From Oscillospiraceae bacterium (GTDB lineage: Bacteria > Bacillota > Clostridia > Oscillospirales > Oscillospiraceae): DNA of 64,000 bases. The position numbers and the translations under genes are program-made. This document shows positions 36,201 to 44,781 of this stretch, piece after piece (the stretch's first letter is position 1; every line of letters starts with the position of its first letter). The notes beneath the pieces were generated by a model that had not been told where the DNA came from, did not search any database, and saw nothing but the letters and a program-made list of their open reading frames with translations. Where the stretch lies: positions 1 to 64,000 of the forward strand of contig JAFRER010000001.1 of assembly GCA_017434755.1 (NCBI GenBank), read 5' to 3'.

Positions 36201-37294
36201 TCGATGAGCTCGGTCACGATGACCCCACCATGATCCGGATGATGGAGGATATGACCGGTGTGGACGCAAAGGAGATCTCCCTGTCCGATGCGGAGACCAT
36301 GTCCATTTTCACGAGTCCTGCACCGCTCGGACTTCCGGAGGACGATCCGATCATCGGGAAGACCGGCACGATCGGCGTTCCGGAATTCGGGACCGGCTTC
36401 ACCAGACAGATGCTCGTGGATACACAGCCGAAGCAGTTCAATACGCTCATACGGCTTTCCGGCTTTTCCCATGGGACCGATGTCTGGGCGGGGAACATCC
36501 ACGATCTCATCGTGAACGGCACAGCGACCGTCGATGAAACGGTAGGCTGCCGTGATGACATCATGCTCTATCTGATCCAGAAGGGGATGCAGCCCTCACT
36601 GGCTTTCAAATTCATGGAAGCGGTGCGCAAGGGCAACATCCACAAGGGAAAACCCTGGCCGGCGGGCATCGAGGATGAGATGAAAGGCATGGGCGTGCCG
36701 GACTGGTGGATCGAGTCATGCAGAAAGATCCAGTATCTCTTCCCGAAAGCGCATGCGGTGGCCTATGTCATGATGGCCTTCCGTATCGCCTGGTTCAAGG
36801 TCCACGAACCGCTTGCGTTCTACAGCGCCTATTTTTACCGCAGGAGCCAGAAGGGCGGCTTCGACGCCGGAATGATGACCGGCGGGACCGACGCCGTCAG
36901 ACGCACGATCAACGACATGCGCAAGAGAGCGAAGCTGTCGGCCAACGAGGAGGACCTGCTCGTCACGCTCGAGGCGGTATATGAGTTCAACCTGAGGGGC
37001 TTCTCGTTTGCGCCGCTGGATCTGTATGAGTCGGATGCGGCGAAATTCCTGCCCGTGGGCGACAGAATGCTCCGGCCGCCGTTCGTGTCTCTCTCGGGTC
37101 TGGGCGAGAACGCCGCTGCGGATCTCTATTCCGCCGTGCACCCGGAAGACGGAACAAGGCCCGAGTTTATTTCGGTGGACGAGCTGAGCAGACGCTGTCC
37201 CAAGGTCAGCCAGACCTGCTTCGATCAGCTGAAGAGCATAGGCGCTCTTCGGGATCTCCCGGACAGCAGCCAGATGTCCTTCTTCGATATGTGA
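33275..37294 (+). CDS. polC: DNA polymerase III alpha subunit, PolC type
   Basis: 1339 residues, shorter than the usual 1430 or so because the N-terminal region is reduced. Order seen: N-terminal domain, OB fold (about 95-215), PHP start (RVELHAHTKFSTLDALT), inserted 3'-5' exonuclease (FVAFDIETTGLNAINDRMTE near 309 through HHRASDDAM), PHP continuation, zinc finger (CPKC and CPAC, about 795-830), and polymerase core with PDIDLNFSG near 850 for the catalytic Asp pair. Start is GTG at 33275. AAAGGA is 14 bases away, so ATG at 33290 is also possible. No earlier start is available before an in-frame stop. This is the main replicative polymerase of Firmicutes. Confidence 0.97.
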   Translation: MDTSRMVPLLEIFPGCETIKEICGGLEKAAVSSVRVDTAAGALSADISFPEAPSPADLQILRKKLETDYALSTVTINDRWPKPAASAPETGSGKTAGKEAKPAVLYGKEIKGRPVPMSTLELDSGRVVVEGDVIAVASKTLPNSGNAVLSFDLTDYTNTVRVKKYLTPKDDRAITEKIAEKDHLIVKGNTAYDKYDEDLVLDPQSIARSKKTERTDDAPVRRVELHAHTKFSTLDALTDPKELVKRAAYWGMPAVAVTDHGNVQAFPELWGAGKKNGIKIIYGIECYYVNDMDGNRAVSGKSRRPIDGEFVAFDIETTGLNAINDRMTEIGAVIFSGGEIKGEFNTFVNPGMHIPERIRELTGITDEMVKDAPDEAEALRMFMEFAGDRPLVAHNASFDISFMRTASDRHRIRFDPVSVDTLSLSKALLPELKRYKLDIVSRHLKLPEFNHHRASDDAMVVARIMGKLLPMLSNCGVRTINDIEPVCRSLRSSDSERPYHMILLVRNKTGLKNLYKMVSESYLKHFRKVPIIPKSSLVRHREGIIVGSACCKGELYDAVIRGADDWHLEQTASFYDYLEIQPLCNNAFLIENGTVSDEEAIRGFNRRVVELGKRTGKPVVAASDVHFLDERDEQLRKILLASRKYSDADRDTHMFLRTTDEMLREFEYLGEETAREIVIDNTRAIADSVEKFELLPKELFPPKIEKSAEQLSQLVNDKMHRIYGEDPPEIVKSRVETELKTILDHNYDVIYMSAQKLVQNSLENGYLVGSRGSVGSSIVAYMSGITEVNALPPHYVCPKCRHSEFVTDGSFGCGADMPEKNCPACGTPMRRDGFDIPFETFLGYPGNEKTPDIDLNFSGEYQARAHKYTETLFGSDHVFRAGTIGTLAEKTAYGYVMKYLEERGLKAGKAEENRLAQGLVGIKRTTGQHPGGLVIIPQDKDVTDFCPVQHPADDPDSDIITTHFEYHSMEDNLLKLDELGHDDPTMIRMMEDMTGVDAKEISLSDAETMSIFTSPAPLGLPEDDPIIGKTGTIGVPEFGTGFTRQMLVDTQPKQFNTLIRLSGFSHGTDVWAGNIHDLIVNGTATVDETVGCRDDIMLYLIQKGMQPSLAFKFMEAVRKGNIHKGKPWPAGIEDEMKGMGVPDWWIESCRKIQYLFPKAHAVAYVMMAFRIAWFKVHEPLAFYSAYFYRRSQKGGFDAGMMTGGTDAVRRTINDMRKRAKLSANEEDLLVTLEAVYEFNLRGFSFAPLDLYESDAAKFLPVGDRMLRPPFVSLSGLGENAAADLYSAVHPEDGTRPEFISVDELSRRCPKVSQTCFDQLKSIGALRDLPDSSQMSFFDM

Positions 37295-37298
37295 ACAG

Positions 37299-37329
37299 AA
37301 AACCGCGCCTCGGCTGAGGCGCGGTTTTT
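37299..37329. terminator. Bidirectional terminator between polC and the esterase
   Basis: Stem AAAACCGCGCCTC / GAGGCGCGGTTTT followed by T-runs on both strands. Confidence 0.92.
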
Positions 37330-37344
37330 GATCGGCGTATTCGG

Positions 37345-39117
37345 TCAGTCTGGCTGTGCGTACATCCGGTCGAGAATGTCGTACAGCGGAAGATAGGGGT
37401 CTTCCGTCGGGCCCTGCCTGTCTCCCAGTTCCATCAGGACGCTTCCGTCTTCGCTCTTTTCCCACAGCGGCAGACCGGGACCGTTCGGATCTCCCGTGGA
37501 GATGAAGTTCACGAAGTAATCCGAGAAAAGAGCGGACAGCTTCCTGTCTGCCGCATCATAGAGCTTTGAGCCTTCGGGGATGTTGCCGTAGCAGTAGATC
37601 ATCTCACCGCTGTGCCACGGACCGATGGCTCCGTTGTCTTTGCTGAAGAAGTATTCGTAGGCCGGAATGCCGTTTGCAAGTGCCTGTTCCGCCCAGCAGT
37701 GATGTCCGTGCGAAAAGTAGATCGCCGAATAGATCGAGGTCCAGTTTGCTTTCGCCTCCGCATCCGTCGATGCCGGATACAGTGCGAGCACTTCATCGGC
37801 ATACTCACCGAAGAACTTCCGCACCTTCTGCTCATAGTTTTTCAGATTTGCCTGTTCAAACAGAATGAAAGGAGTCGCTTCGTCGGAATTGAAGCCGTGG
37901 AGGATCGCCTCCTCGTTGTGGAGCCCCTGCGCGTAGGATTCGTACGGGGTCATGGTCAGAACGTAGCCGTCCACCGCTATGTGGTGGTTGACATCTGCGG
38001 CAGCGACCAGCTTTCCGGCGTCGATCTGCCGGAGTTGGGCGACGTTTGAAACGCCGAAGCGCGTCAGGGTCTCGCTTCCGGCTTTCAGCGCCGCATCCAG
38101 GCTCCGGAAGGAATGGGAAGGCTTCTCGGCAGTCGTTGTCGAGCTCTCGCCGATCGCGCGCCGGAAAAGACCCTTTGCCAGCGGAGAGGTGCACAGGGCG
38201 CTCACGCAGGCGGAGCCGGCGGATTCGCCCGCCAGCGTGACATTGTTCGGATCGCCGCCGAATGCCGCGATATTTGCCTGCACCCATTCCAGCGCTTTGA
38301 TCTGGTCGAGAAGACCGTAGTTTCCGGAAGTGCCGTTTTCCGATTCCGCCAGGAGTTCATCGGTCGCCAGAAATCCGAAAACGCCGAGCCGGTATCCCAT
38401 GTTGACCACGATCACGCCCTTGCGGGCAAGGCCTTCTCCGCTGTAATCCCCATTCCAGCTCTGTCCGGTCTGCAGGGAGCCGCCGTGGATGAATACAAGC
38501 ACAGGGAGGTTTTCCTTCGCGCCGGCGGGCTTCCAGACATTGAGATACAGAGAGTCCTCGGAAACGGCCTCACGGAAGTTATCCTGCAGGGAGATCCGGA
38601 AATCGTGGTATCCTATGATCCGGACAAGAGAATCATAGATTGCGGAATTGCGCGGCTGCATGGACATCGGTGCAAAATGGTCCGCTTTGCGCACACCGTC
38701 CCAGGGCTCCGGATCCCGCGGCTCCTGCCAGCGCAGCTCCCCGACGGGAGGCGCGGCATAGGGGATGCCCGCATAGACCTCGACCTCTCCGTCCGCAGTC
38801 AGCACTCCCGTCAGCTGCCCGTCCGAAACGGTGACGATACCTGTCTCGCCGCCGTTTTTCCCCGCGACGGCAGGGCGGAGCCTCACCGGGCCGACGGTAA
38901 CGAAGAGGTTTGCCGCGAGCAGAGCGGTCAGACAGAGAAACACGAGCACTCTCTGCACGGGCTTTTTCAGACGTTTCCGCAGGAGGAAGTACTCCGCGAG
39001 CAGGACTGCTGCGACGATCCAGCCGGCGATCCTGTTTCTGTTCAGCTCCAGCAGGGCAAAAACCAGCAGGGAAAACAGCCCGTATAGGATGCAGAATCCG
39101 GTTTTGTTTTTTCGCAT
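37345..39117 (-). CDS. Membrane-anchored carboxylesterase (type B, para-nitrobenzyl esterase-like)
   Basis: 590 residues. Three membrane segments occupy about residues 8-85 (LLVFALLEL, IAGWIVAAVLLAEYFLL, VLVFLCLTALLAANLFV). The rest is a type-B carboxylesterase: VEVYAGIPYAAPPVGELRW, the oxyanion motif FIHGGSLQTG, LAGESAGSACVSALCTS with the nucleophile Ser, an acidic residue in HGFNSDEATPF, and the triad His in WHSGEMIYCYGN. It should act outside the cell on an unknown ester. AGGAG lies upstream of the ATG. Single gene. Confidence 0.9.
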   Translation of the reverse strand: MRKNKTGFCILYGLFSLLVFALLELNRNRIAGWIVAAVLLAEYFLLRKRLKKPVQRVLVFLCLTALLAANLFVTVGPVRLRPAVAGKNGGETGIVTVSDGQLTGVLTADGEVEVYAGIPYAAPPVGELRWQEPRDPEPWDGVRKADHFAPMSMQPRNSAIYDSLVRIIGYHDFRISLQDNFREAVSEDSLYLNVWKPAGAKENLPVLVFIHGGSLQTGQSWNGDYSGEGLARKGVIVVNMGYRLGVFGFLATDELLAESENGTSGNYGLLDQIKALEWVQANIAAFGGDPNNVTLAGESAGSACVSALCTSPLAKGLFRRAIGESSTTTAEKPSHSFRSLDAALKAGSETLTRFGVSNVAQLRQIDAGKLVAAADVNHHIAVDGYVLTMTPYESYAQGLHNEEAILHGFNSDEATPFILFEQANLKNYEQKVRKFFGEYADEVLALYPASTDAEAKANWTSIYSAIYFSHGHHCWAEQALANGIPAYEYFFSKDNGAIGPWHSGEMIYCYGNIPEGSKLYDAADRKLSALFSDYFVNFISTGDPNGPGLPLWEKSEDGSVLMELGDRQGPTEDPYLPLYDILDRMYAQPD

Positions 39118-39211
39118 GTTCCGAATCTCCTGTTATTTGTATAGCTGTGGATATCAAATCCGCGCAGGCGGAATCACAAGGTGTTTTCCTGCCGGATCGT
39201 CCTCAGGCGAT

Positions 39212-39253
39212 CAAAAAGACCGCATCGGCGGATCAGATCCGGGGATGCGGTCT
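39212..39253 (-). terminator. Terminator of the CotH-like gene
   Basis: On the minus strand, GACCGCATC ... GATGCGGTC with an inner GGATC/GATCC pairing, followed by TTTTT. Confidence 0.88.
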
Positions 39254-39261
39254 CTTGGCGC

Positions 39262-41679
39262 TTATTTCACCTGAACGAAATCAGCGTCGTTGATGGCGAT
39301 GTAGCGCTTGATTCCGAATACGAGAGTTCGCGCTCTTCCGCTCTCGGAGTTCACAAAGTATTTCATGCTGCCGATCATCTTCTCCCATCCGTCCACGGTC
39401 CCGCCCCAGCGGACACGGTCGGCGTAGATCTCTGGCCGGATCTCCCCGGAGAGCGAATCAATCATGGCCAGCACGTTCTCGTTGGAAAGAGGGCCGGTGA
39501 GCGCGCCGGAGAGGGCGTCTGAGAACTGCTTGCGGAACTGCGGGAAGTTCAGCAGCAGCTTCGCGACACGGTTATAGATGTAGGCGTAATCTCCGTTCAT
39601 GTCGAAGACGAACTGGAAGGTCCAGGGGTCGAAAAATCCCAGATCGAGGTCCGAAAGCGAATAATACAGCTTGTCCTCGGAGGCGACATAGTAGAACCTC
39701 ACATTCGTCGGGTGGATGTCGTAGTTGCCGGAGTATGCCTGTATGATGCACCAGGCGATCACGCTGTCCACGTCGAGCTTGCTGCAGATCTCCTCATATC
39801 TGGCGTTCGAATAATCCGTGTTGTAGGCGAGGGTTCGGTATATCTCGTTCAGCTGGGGACAGTCGCCGCCCGCCAGTTCCCTGTACATCGTGACGTCCGA
39901 GGTCTCCAGACCGTGATGATTGGCAAAATGCTCGGCGGAATGCGCCTCGCGGAAATTATACAGTCCCCAGTACTGCCCGTTGACATAGAGAACGGCGTAC
40001 CGGTAATCCTGGACGGAAAGATCGGGGAAAGCCTGAAGGGAGAGCTGGTGCATGAGGTTGTCCCGCATCAGAGTCGAATAGACGTCCTCCTGCGCGGCCC
40101 GCAGAAGCACGGAAGTGAATTCCGTAACGCCGTTTTCGAACAGATCGTATTCCAGCGGGCCCGCGTAGCGGTTTTTGAACTGGATCTTCATCGACTTCTT
40201 CTGCTGGGCGATCTTGGAGGTCGCGCCGTGGAGTTTGAATCCGCAATCCATGGAGAAAGAGCCCTCCTCACCGAAAAACTCCAGCACGGCAGGTTTTTCG
40301 GTCTCAACGGTCGGCCGGTTGTACACCGCGGTGAAATCGGCGGGATCGGTCACAAGGCTCACGACGGGAAGAGAATGTCCTTCGTTGATGATATAGCTCA
40401 GCGAGAGCGGCTCCGCGGTCAGCTTTCCGGGCTCGTAATTGATCGCACGGACGACGGTGGTGGAAGTGAGCGTTATCGGCCCGGTATAAACGGCGGAATC
40501 CGTGGTGGGCCTGCTGCCGTTGGTGGTGTAGTAGATGGTGCCGGGGGCGGAGAGAGTCACGGTGACGCCGGAAACGTCATTGAACACACCGTCTTTCTCA
40601 AGAGAAACGGGTCTTGCGGCAATGCAGCGGTATCCGCCTTTGTTGTCGGCCTGCGGGGTTGGTGAGGTGAAATAGAACATGCCGTTTTTTCCGTCGAGCT
40701 TTCCCGCACTGCCGTCGAGCGGGATGTCATGCAGCAGCATGAAGTCGCAGAGCGTTCCGTCCGCTGCACTGAGATAGAGTTCATCCCTGAGCGCATTGAG
40801 CCCGAACGGAGCAAAATCCTGATTGACGGCGGCCTGTTCATCGGAGCAGTAAATGATATAAACCTTGCCGGGGTCCAGAGTCTTGGAAGGAAGCCGGAAG
40901 CGAAGACGGTCGGAACCGGCGTCCGAGAGATAATAATCCGAAAGAAGAACGGATTCGCCGGATACGTTTTTGATCTCCACCCAGTCATAATACTTGTTGG
41001 AGATGCGAAGATAGGAACTGTTGTGGACCATCACCTCGCTGATCACCAGCGGCCCGGCTGCTTTCAGGGAGGATTGCCATCTGTCATAGCCTTCATCGCT
41101 GTTGGGCTGCCCCGGAGAAGGGAATGCGGTCGTGCTGAGACCGTCCTCGGAAACACGGATGCTGATATCGCGGCCGACGGCTTCATAGGTGATATTTGAC
41201 AGTTCCCTGCCCTTGTTGTTCTTGAATACGACGGTGGCGCCGGAGGCGGAAAGCTCACCCGGGCAGAACATCACATAATATTCACCCGGAGCAAGGGTGA
41301 CTTCGTCAAGGCTGACGGAATCTCCGTTGCAGCGCAGGGTGCATTTGGAAAGCTCGGCGTCCTGATCGCCGGCGTTGTAAAATTCGATCCAGTCGGGGAA
41401 CTTTCCGCTCTCATCCGGGAGCGTGCACTTGTTCGACGGCATGAGCTCGCTTATGACGATATTGCTTTCGCTCTCGGGAGCCTTTTCGGGCTCGGGCCGC
41501 AGGACCCCCTGTGCCTGAACAGGCTGTTCTGCTTCCGGGGCGGATTCGCCGGAGGAGAACAGGTCAAAGCCGAACTGCCTGCCGAGAACGAAGATCACGG
41601 CGACGCCGACGAGGGCAACAAGCAGGATCGCAAGCAGGATCGAGCCCAGTATACTTTTTTTGGCGGTCTTTTTTCGCAT
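39262..41679 (-). CDS. Membrane-anchored CotH-kinase protein with lamin-tail domains
   Basis: 805 residues. A basic start and one membrane span (SILGSILLAILLVALVGVAVIFVL) precede an acidic linker and two lamin-tail (LTD) domains (IVISELMPSNKC ... and LVISEVMVHNSSYLR ...). A chitobiase/hexosaminidase C-terminal-like beta domain follows (GTIYYTTNGSRPTTDSAVYTG). The C-terminal half is a CotH domain: FFGEEGSFSMDCGFKLHG, QKKSMKIQFKNRYAG, VNGQYWGLYNFREAHS and LSDLDLGFFDP. CotH proteins are atypical kinases, known from spore coats and fungi. Here the architecture is extracellular. The start at 41679 follows GGAG, so the ATG at 41703 was not used. Confidence 0.88.
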   Translation of the reverse strand: MRKKTAKKSILGSILLAILLVALVGVAVIFVLGRQFGFDLFSSGESAPEAEQPVQAQGVLRPEPEKAPESESNIVISELMPSNKCTLPDESGKFPDWIEFYNAGDQDAELSKCTLRCNGDSVSLDEVTLAPGEYYVMFCPGELSASGATVVFKNNKGRELSNITYEAVGRDISIRVSEDGLSTTAFPSPGQPNSDEGYDRWQSSLKAAGPLVISEVMVHNSSYLRISNKYYDWVEIKNVSGESVLLSDYYLSDAGSDRLRFRLPSKTLDPGKVYIIYCSDEQAAVNQDFAPFGLNALRDELYLSAADGTLCDFMLLHDIPLDGSAGKLDGKNGMFYFTSPTPQADNKGGYRCIAARPVSLEKDGVFNDVSGVTVTLSAPGTIYYTTNGSRPTTDSAVYTGPITLTSTTVVRAINYEPGKLTAEPLSLSYIINEGHSLPVVSLVTDPADFTAVYNRPTVETEKPAVLEFFGEEGSFSMDCGFKLHGATSKIAQQKKSMKIQFKNRYAGPLEYDLFENGVTEFTSVLLRAAQEDVYSTLMRDNLMHQLSLQAFPDLSVQDYRYAVLYVNGQYWGLYNFREAHSAEHFANHHGLETSDVTMYRELAGGDCPQLNEIYRTLAYNTDYSNARYEEICSKLDVDSVIAWCIIQAYSGNYDIHPTNVRFYYVASEDKLYYSLSDLDLGFFDPWTFQFVFDMNGDYAYIYNRVAKLLLNFPQFRKQFSDALSGALTGPLSNENVLAMIDSLSGEIRPEIYADRVRWGGTVDGWEKMIGSMKYFVNSESGRARTLVFGIKRYIAINDADFVQVK

Positions 41680-41811
41680 AAAAGAACTCCAATACAGATT
41701 CATATGATTTGTCGTGATTTATTATTATAACATATATAAGGAAAAAGTCACGGCTTTTCTGTATGGCGGAACGCCTGCGTCTGCTGCTGCGGGATCGGAA
41801 GGAATTTGTGA

Positions 41812-41840
41812 TTGATACCTTATGCAACGTGTGATATCCT
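41812..41840 (+). promoter_or_regulatory. Candidate promoter of the DUF5058 operon
   Basis: TTGATA, 17 bases, then TATCCT. A second reading is TTTACA, 17 bases, GATAAA starting at 41846. The palindrome TTACAGACTGTAA (41846-41858) lies between this box and the gene. Confidence 0.4.
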
Positions 41841-41891
41841 GTTTTTTACAGACTGTAATTATAGAACGATAAAAACAAGGGAGTGAAGCGG

Positions 41892-42629
41892 ATGGAATTC
41901 AATGTGAACAGTCCCGTGCTGTTCCTGCTGGCAGGGATCATCGTCGCGATCGTGCTTGCCCAGTCGCTGTGGTTCCTCGTGAAGGCCTGGCGCAGGGGCA
42001 GAGAGATCGGCATGCCCATGGAAAAACTGCGCAGGATAGCCATCGGAACGGCTATTTTCACGATCGCCCCGGCGACCGCCATCGTGATCAGTGTCATCAC
42101 CCTCTCGAAAAAGCTTGGCATTCCGCTCCCGTGGATGAGACTGAGCGTGGTCGGAGCCATAACCTACGAGACGCCGGCCGCAGCCAACGCGCTCGATGCC
42201 ATGGGGCTGGAATGGGCGAAGGTGACCGGCCTCGACGCGACGCAGTATGTCACCGTCGCCGCCGTCATGACGATGGGGATCATGGTGGGCATCTGGCTCG
42301 TGCCGGTGATCGGCAAAAAGCTCATCGGCGGGATGATAAACCTTGAGAAGAGAGACAAGAAGTGGGGAGAGATCTTTTCCGCCTCGCTGTTCCTCGGCAT
42401 GATCTCGGCCTTCCTCGGCTATGTCTTCTCCGATTTCAGCACGGTCTTCCGCGGCGACACGAGCGGGCTCATCGCGCCGCTGGTCATGTTCGTCTCTGCG
42501 GCCATGATGGGCGTCTGCGCGCTGGGCATGAAGCTGTTCAACTGGAAGTGGATGAACGATTACGCCCTTCCGATCAGCCTGCTGGCGGGCATGGCGAGCG
42601 CCATACCCATCACCGCGTGGCTGGGCTGA
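41892..42629 (+). CDS. DUF5058 family membrane protein
   Basis: 245 residues with about six membrane spans and the DUF5058 pattern: VLFLLAGIIVAIVLAQSLWFLVKAWRRG written as N-terminal span plus basic loop, then PATAIVISVITLSKKLGIPLPWMRLSVVGAITYETPAA. It probably forms a transporter with the next gene, which is 12 bases on and also a small polytopic protein. Together with the M20 hydrolase behind them this looks like uptake or export of a peptide- or acyl-amino-acid-like compound. That is inferred from context only. Start at 41892 with AAGGGAG upstream. Confidence 0.75.
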   Translation: MEFNVNSPVLFLLAGIIVAIVLAQSLWFLVKAWRRGREIGMPMEKLRRIAIGTAIFTIAPATAIVISVITLSKKLGIPLPWMRLSVVGAITYETPAAANALDAMGLEWAKVTGLDATQYVTVAAVMTMGIMVGIWLVPVIGKKLIGGMINLEKRDKKWGEIFSASLFLGMISAFLGYVFSDFSTVFRGDTSGLIAPLVMFVSAAMMGVCALGMKLFNWKWMNDYALPISLLAGMASAIPITAWLG

Positions 42630-42641
42630 GGAGGTGCCGGT

Positions 42642-43304
42642 ATGAAAAAGAAACTGTCGTATATAGATTCCGTCCATCGGGACGGCCGCATCTGGAACCT
42701 CTTCGTGATGGTCATCCTCATCCTGTTCCCCGTGGCGGTCATGCTGATCTTCCGTGCGGGGATCGACTGGAGAGGATTCATCCAGGGTTTCCTCGCCACG
42801 GCGCCCATGTTCTGGGCCGTGGGCGTGATCGAGACCTTCACCTATGTCCCCATGCTCGGTGCGGGCGGCTCGTATCTGGCCTTCGTCACGGGAAATATCA
42901 CCAACCTAAAGGCTCCCGCGGCGCTGAACGCGCTTGAGCTTGCCGGAGCGGACATAAAGACGGAGGAGGGAGAGATCGTCTCCACCATCGCCATCGGCGT
43001 GTCGAGCATCGTCACAACGCTCATTATCGTGCTCGGCGTGATCCTCATCACACCGCTTACCCCGGTGCTCAACTCCCCAGTCCTCGCACCGGCTTTCGAC
43101 CAGATCCTTCCGGCCCTGTTCGGCGGCCTCGGTGTCGTGTATATCGCCCGCAACTGGAAGATCGCCATCGCCCCCGTGCTTCTGATGCTGATCCTCTTCA
43201 TCGCGATCCCCTCGCTCGGTTCCGTCGTCAGCATCATGGTCCCGGTCGGTGTGGTGTTCACACTCGTAGTCTCCCGCATCCTTTACAAGAAAAATCTCCT
43301 GTGA
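42642..43304 (+). CDS. Polytopic membrane protein, partner of the DUF5058 protein
   Basis: 220 residues with about six predicted spans, starting RIWNLFVMVILILFPVAVML. Motifs such as VIETFTYVPMLGAGGSYLAFVTGNITNLKAP resemble the GAITYETPAAANALDAMG part of the upstream protein, so the two may be paralogous halves of one transporter. No enzymatic motif is visible. GAGGTG precedes the ATG. Substrate unknown. Confidence 0.7.
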   Translation: MKKKLSYIDSVHRDGRIWNLFVMVILILFPVAVMLIFRAGIDWRGFIQGFLATAPMFWAVGVIETFTYVPMLGAGGSYLAFVTGNITNLKAPAALNALELAGADIKTEEGEIVSTIAIGVSSIVTTLIIVLGVILITPLTPVLNSPVLAPAFDQILPALFGGLGVVYIARNWKIAIAPVLLMLILFIAIPSLGSVVSIMVPVGVVFTLVVSRILYKKNLL

Positions 43305-43319
43305 AAGAGGAGGATCGTA

Positions 43320-44753
43320 ATGATTCTGATTATCATTCTTTGTATCCTGCTTCTGCTCGCTGCGGTGATCCTTGTCAGGACCGCCCTCTTCACCCCCAAA
43401 AAGCAGCTCGTCACAGATAATGAGGAGGTCAGTTTTGACAGGGAGGCGAGCATAAACGCGCTCGCGGAGCTGGTCAGATGCAGGACTGTTTCCTATGAAA
43501 ACAGCGAGCTCGAGGATGAAGCCGAATTCGAAAAGCTGATCGGAAAACTCCCGGAACTCTATCCGAATGTAATGGAGACCTGCACGCTCACCAGACTGGC
43601 CGGAAGAGCCCTGCTTTTCCGCTGGTACGGGAAGAGCGAAGGAGAGGCCGCTGTGCTGATGGCGCATTACGATGTGGTCCCCGTGGAGGAGGATAACTGG
43701 GAAAGGCCTCCCTTCAGCGCTCTGATCGAGGACGGCGTGATGTGGGGCCGCGGCACGCTCGACACGAAAGTCACCTTCAACGGCATCCTGTCCGCCGCCG
43801 AGAACCTGATAAAGCAGGGATTTCAGCCGGAGAACGACATCTATTTCGCCTTTTCCGGAGGAGAGGAGATCAACGGCCCCGGCGCTGTGAACATCGTGGA
43901 ATGGTTCAAAGAAAACGGCATCTCGCCGAAGCTCGTCATCGATGAGGGCGGTGCCGTCGTAGAGGATGTCTTCCCCGGTGTAAAGGCTCCCTGCGCCCTG
44001 ATCGGCATAGCCGAAAAGGGCCTCATGAACCTCGAGTACAGCATCTCCGGCGCCGGCGGACACGCTTCCGCCCCTGCCCCGCATACGCCTGTCGGAATGC
44101 TGGCGAAAGCCTGCACGAGGGTCGAGGCAAAGCCCTTCAGAATGCACATTACCCGCCCCGTGCGGGAGATGTTCGATACCCTCGGCAGGCACTCGAGCTT
44201 CCTCTACAGGATGATTTTTGCCAATCTCTGGGCCTTCGGCTGGGTGCTCGATCTTCTGACAAGGAAGACGGGCGGAGAGCTCAACGCGCTGCTGCGCACC
44301 ACCGTCGCCTTCACGCAGATGAGCGGCAGCAAGGCGCCGAACGTCATCCCGCCCTCTGCTTCCATGGTCTCGAACATGCGCATCAATCCGGACGATTCCG
44401 TGGACGGTGTGCTCGCGCGCATCCGCACCGTGATCGATGACAGCAGCATCGGCCTGAGAGTGATGACCTCCATGGAACCGAGCCCGGTCTCCAGGACCTG
44501 CTGCGAAAGCTGGGAGATCGTCGCGAAGGCCGCCGCGGAGACATGGAAGGGCAGCATCGTGTCGCCCTATCTCATGGTGCAATGCTCGGACAGCCGCCAC
44601 TACCGCGACATATCCGACAGGGTCTACCGCTTCTCGGCCATGGACCTCACCGCCGAGGAAAGGCATCTGATCCACGGCAATAACGAGAGGATACGCCTTG
44701 AGACCGTCTGCGCGGCGACGGAGTTTTTCCTCCGCGTGATAAAACGCCTGTAA
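43320..44753 (+). CDS. Membrane-anchored M20 metallopeptidase (PM20D1-like)
   Basis: 477 residues. An N-terminal membrane span (LIIILCILLLLAAVILV) precedes an M20 catalytic domain: LMAHYDVVPVEEDNW (first metal His and Asp), WGRGTLDTKVTFNG (bridging Asp), FSGGEEINGPGA (catalytic Glu and metal Glu) and the lid domain from about residue 230. This long membrane-tethered form resembles PM20D1-type N-acyl-amino-acid hydrolases or synthases and carboxypeptidases. It follows the DUF5058 pair by 15 bases, so substrate and transport may be linked. Confidence 0.88.
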   Translation: MILIIILCILLLLAAVILVRTALFTPKKQLVTDNEEVSFDREASINALAELVRCRTVSYENSELEDEAEFEKLIGKLPELYPNVMETCTLTRLAGRALLFRWYGKSEGEAAVLMAHYDVVPVEEDNWERPPFSALIEDGVMWGRGTLDTKVTFNGILSAAENLIKQGFQPENDIYFAFSGGEEINGPGAVNIVEWFKENGISPKLVIDEGGAVVEDVFPGVKAPCALIGIAEKGLMNLEYSISGAGGHASAPAPHTPVGMLAKACTRVEAKPFRMHITRPVREMFDTLGRHSSFLYRMIFANLWAFGWVLDLLTRKTGGELNALLRTTVAFTQMSGSKAPNVIPPSASMVSNMRINPDDSVDGVLARIRTVIDDSSIGLRVMTSMEPSPVSRTCCESWEIVAKAAAETWKGSIVSPYLMVQCSDSRHYRDISDRVYRFSAMDLTAEERHLIHGNNERIRLETVCAATEFFLRVIKRL

Positions 44754-44781
44754 ATCATTATAAGAAACCGGAGATATACGA

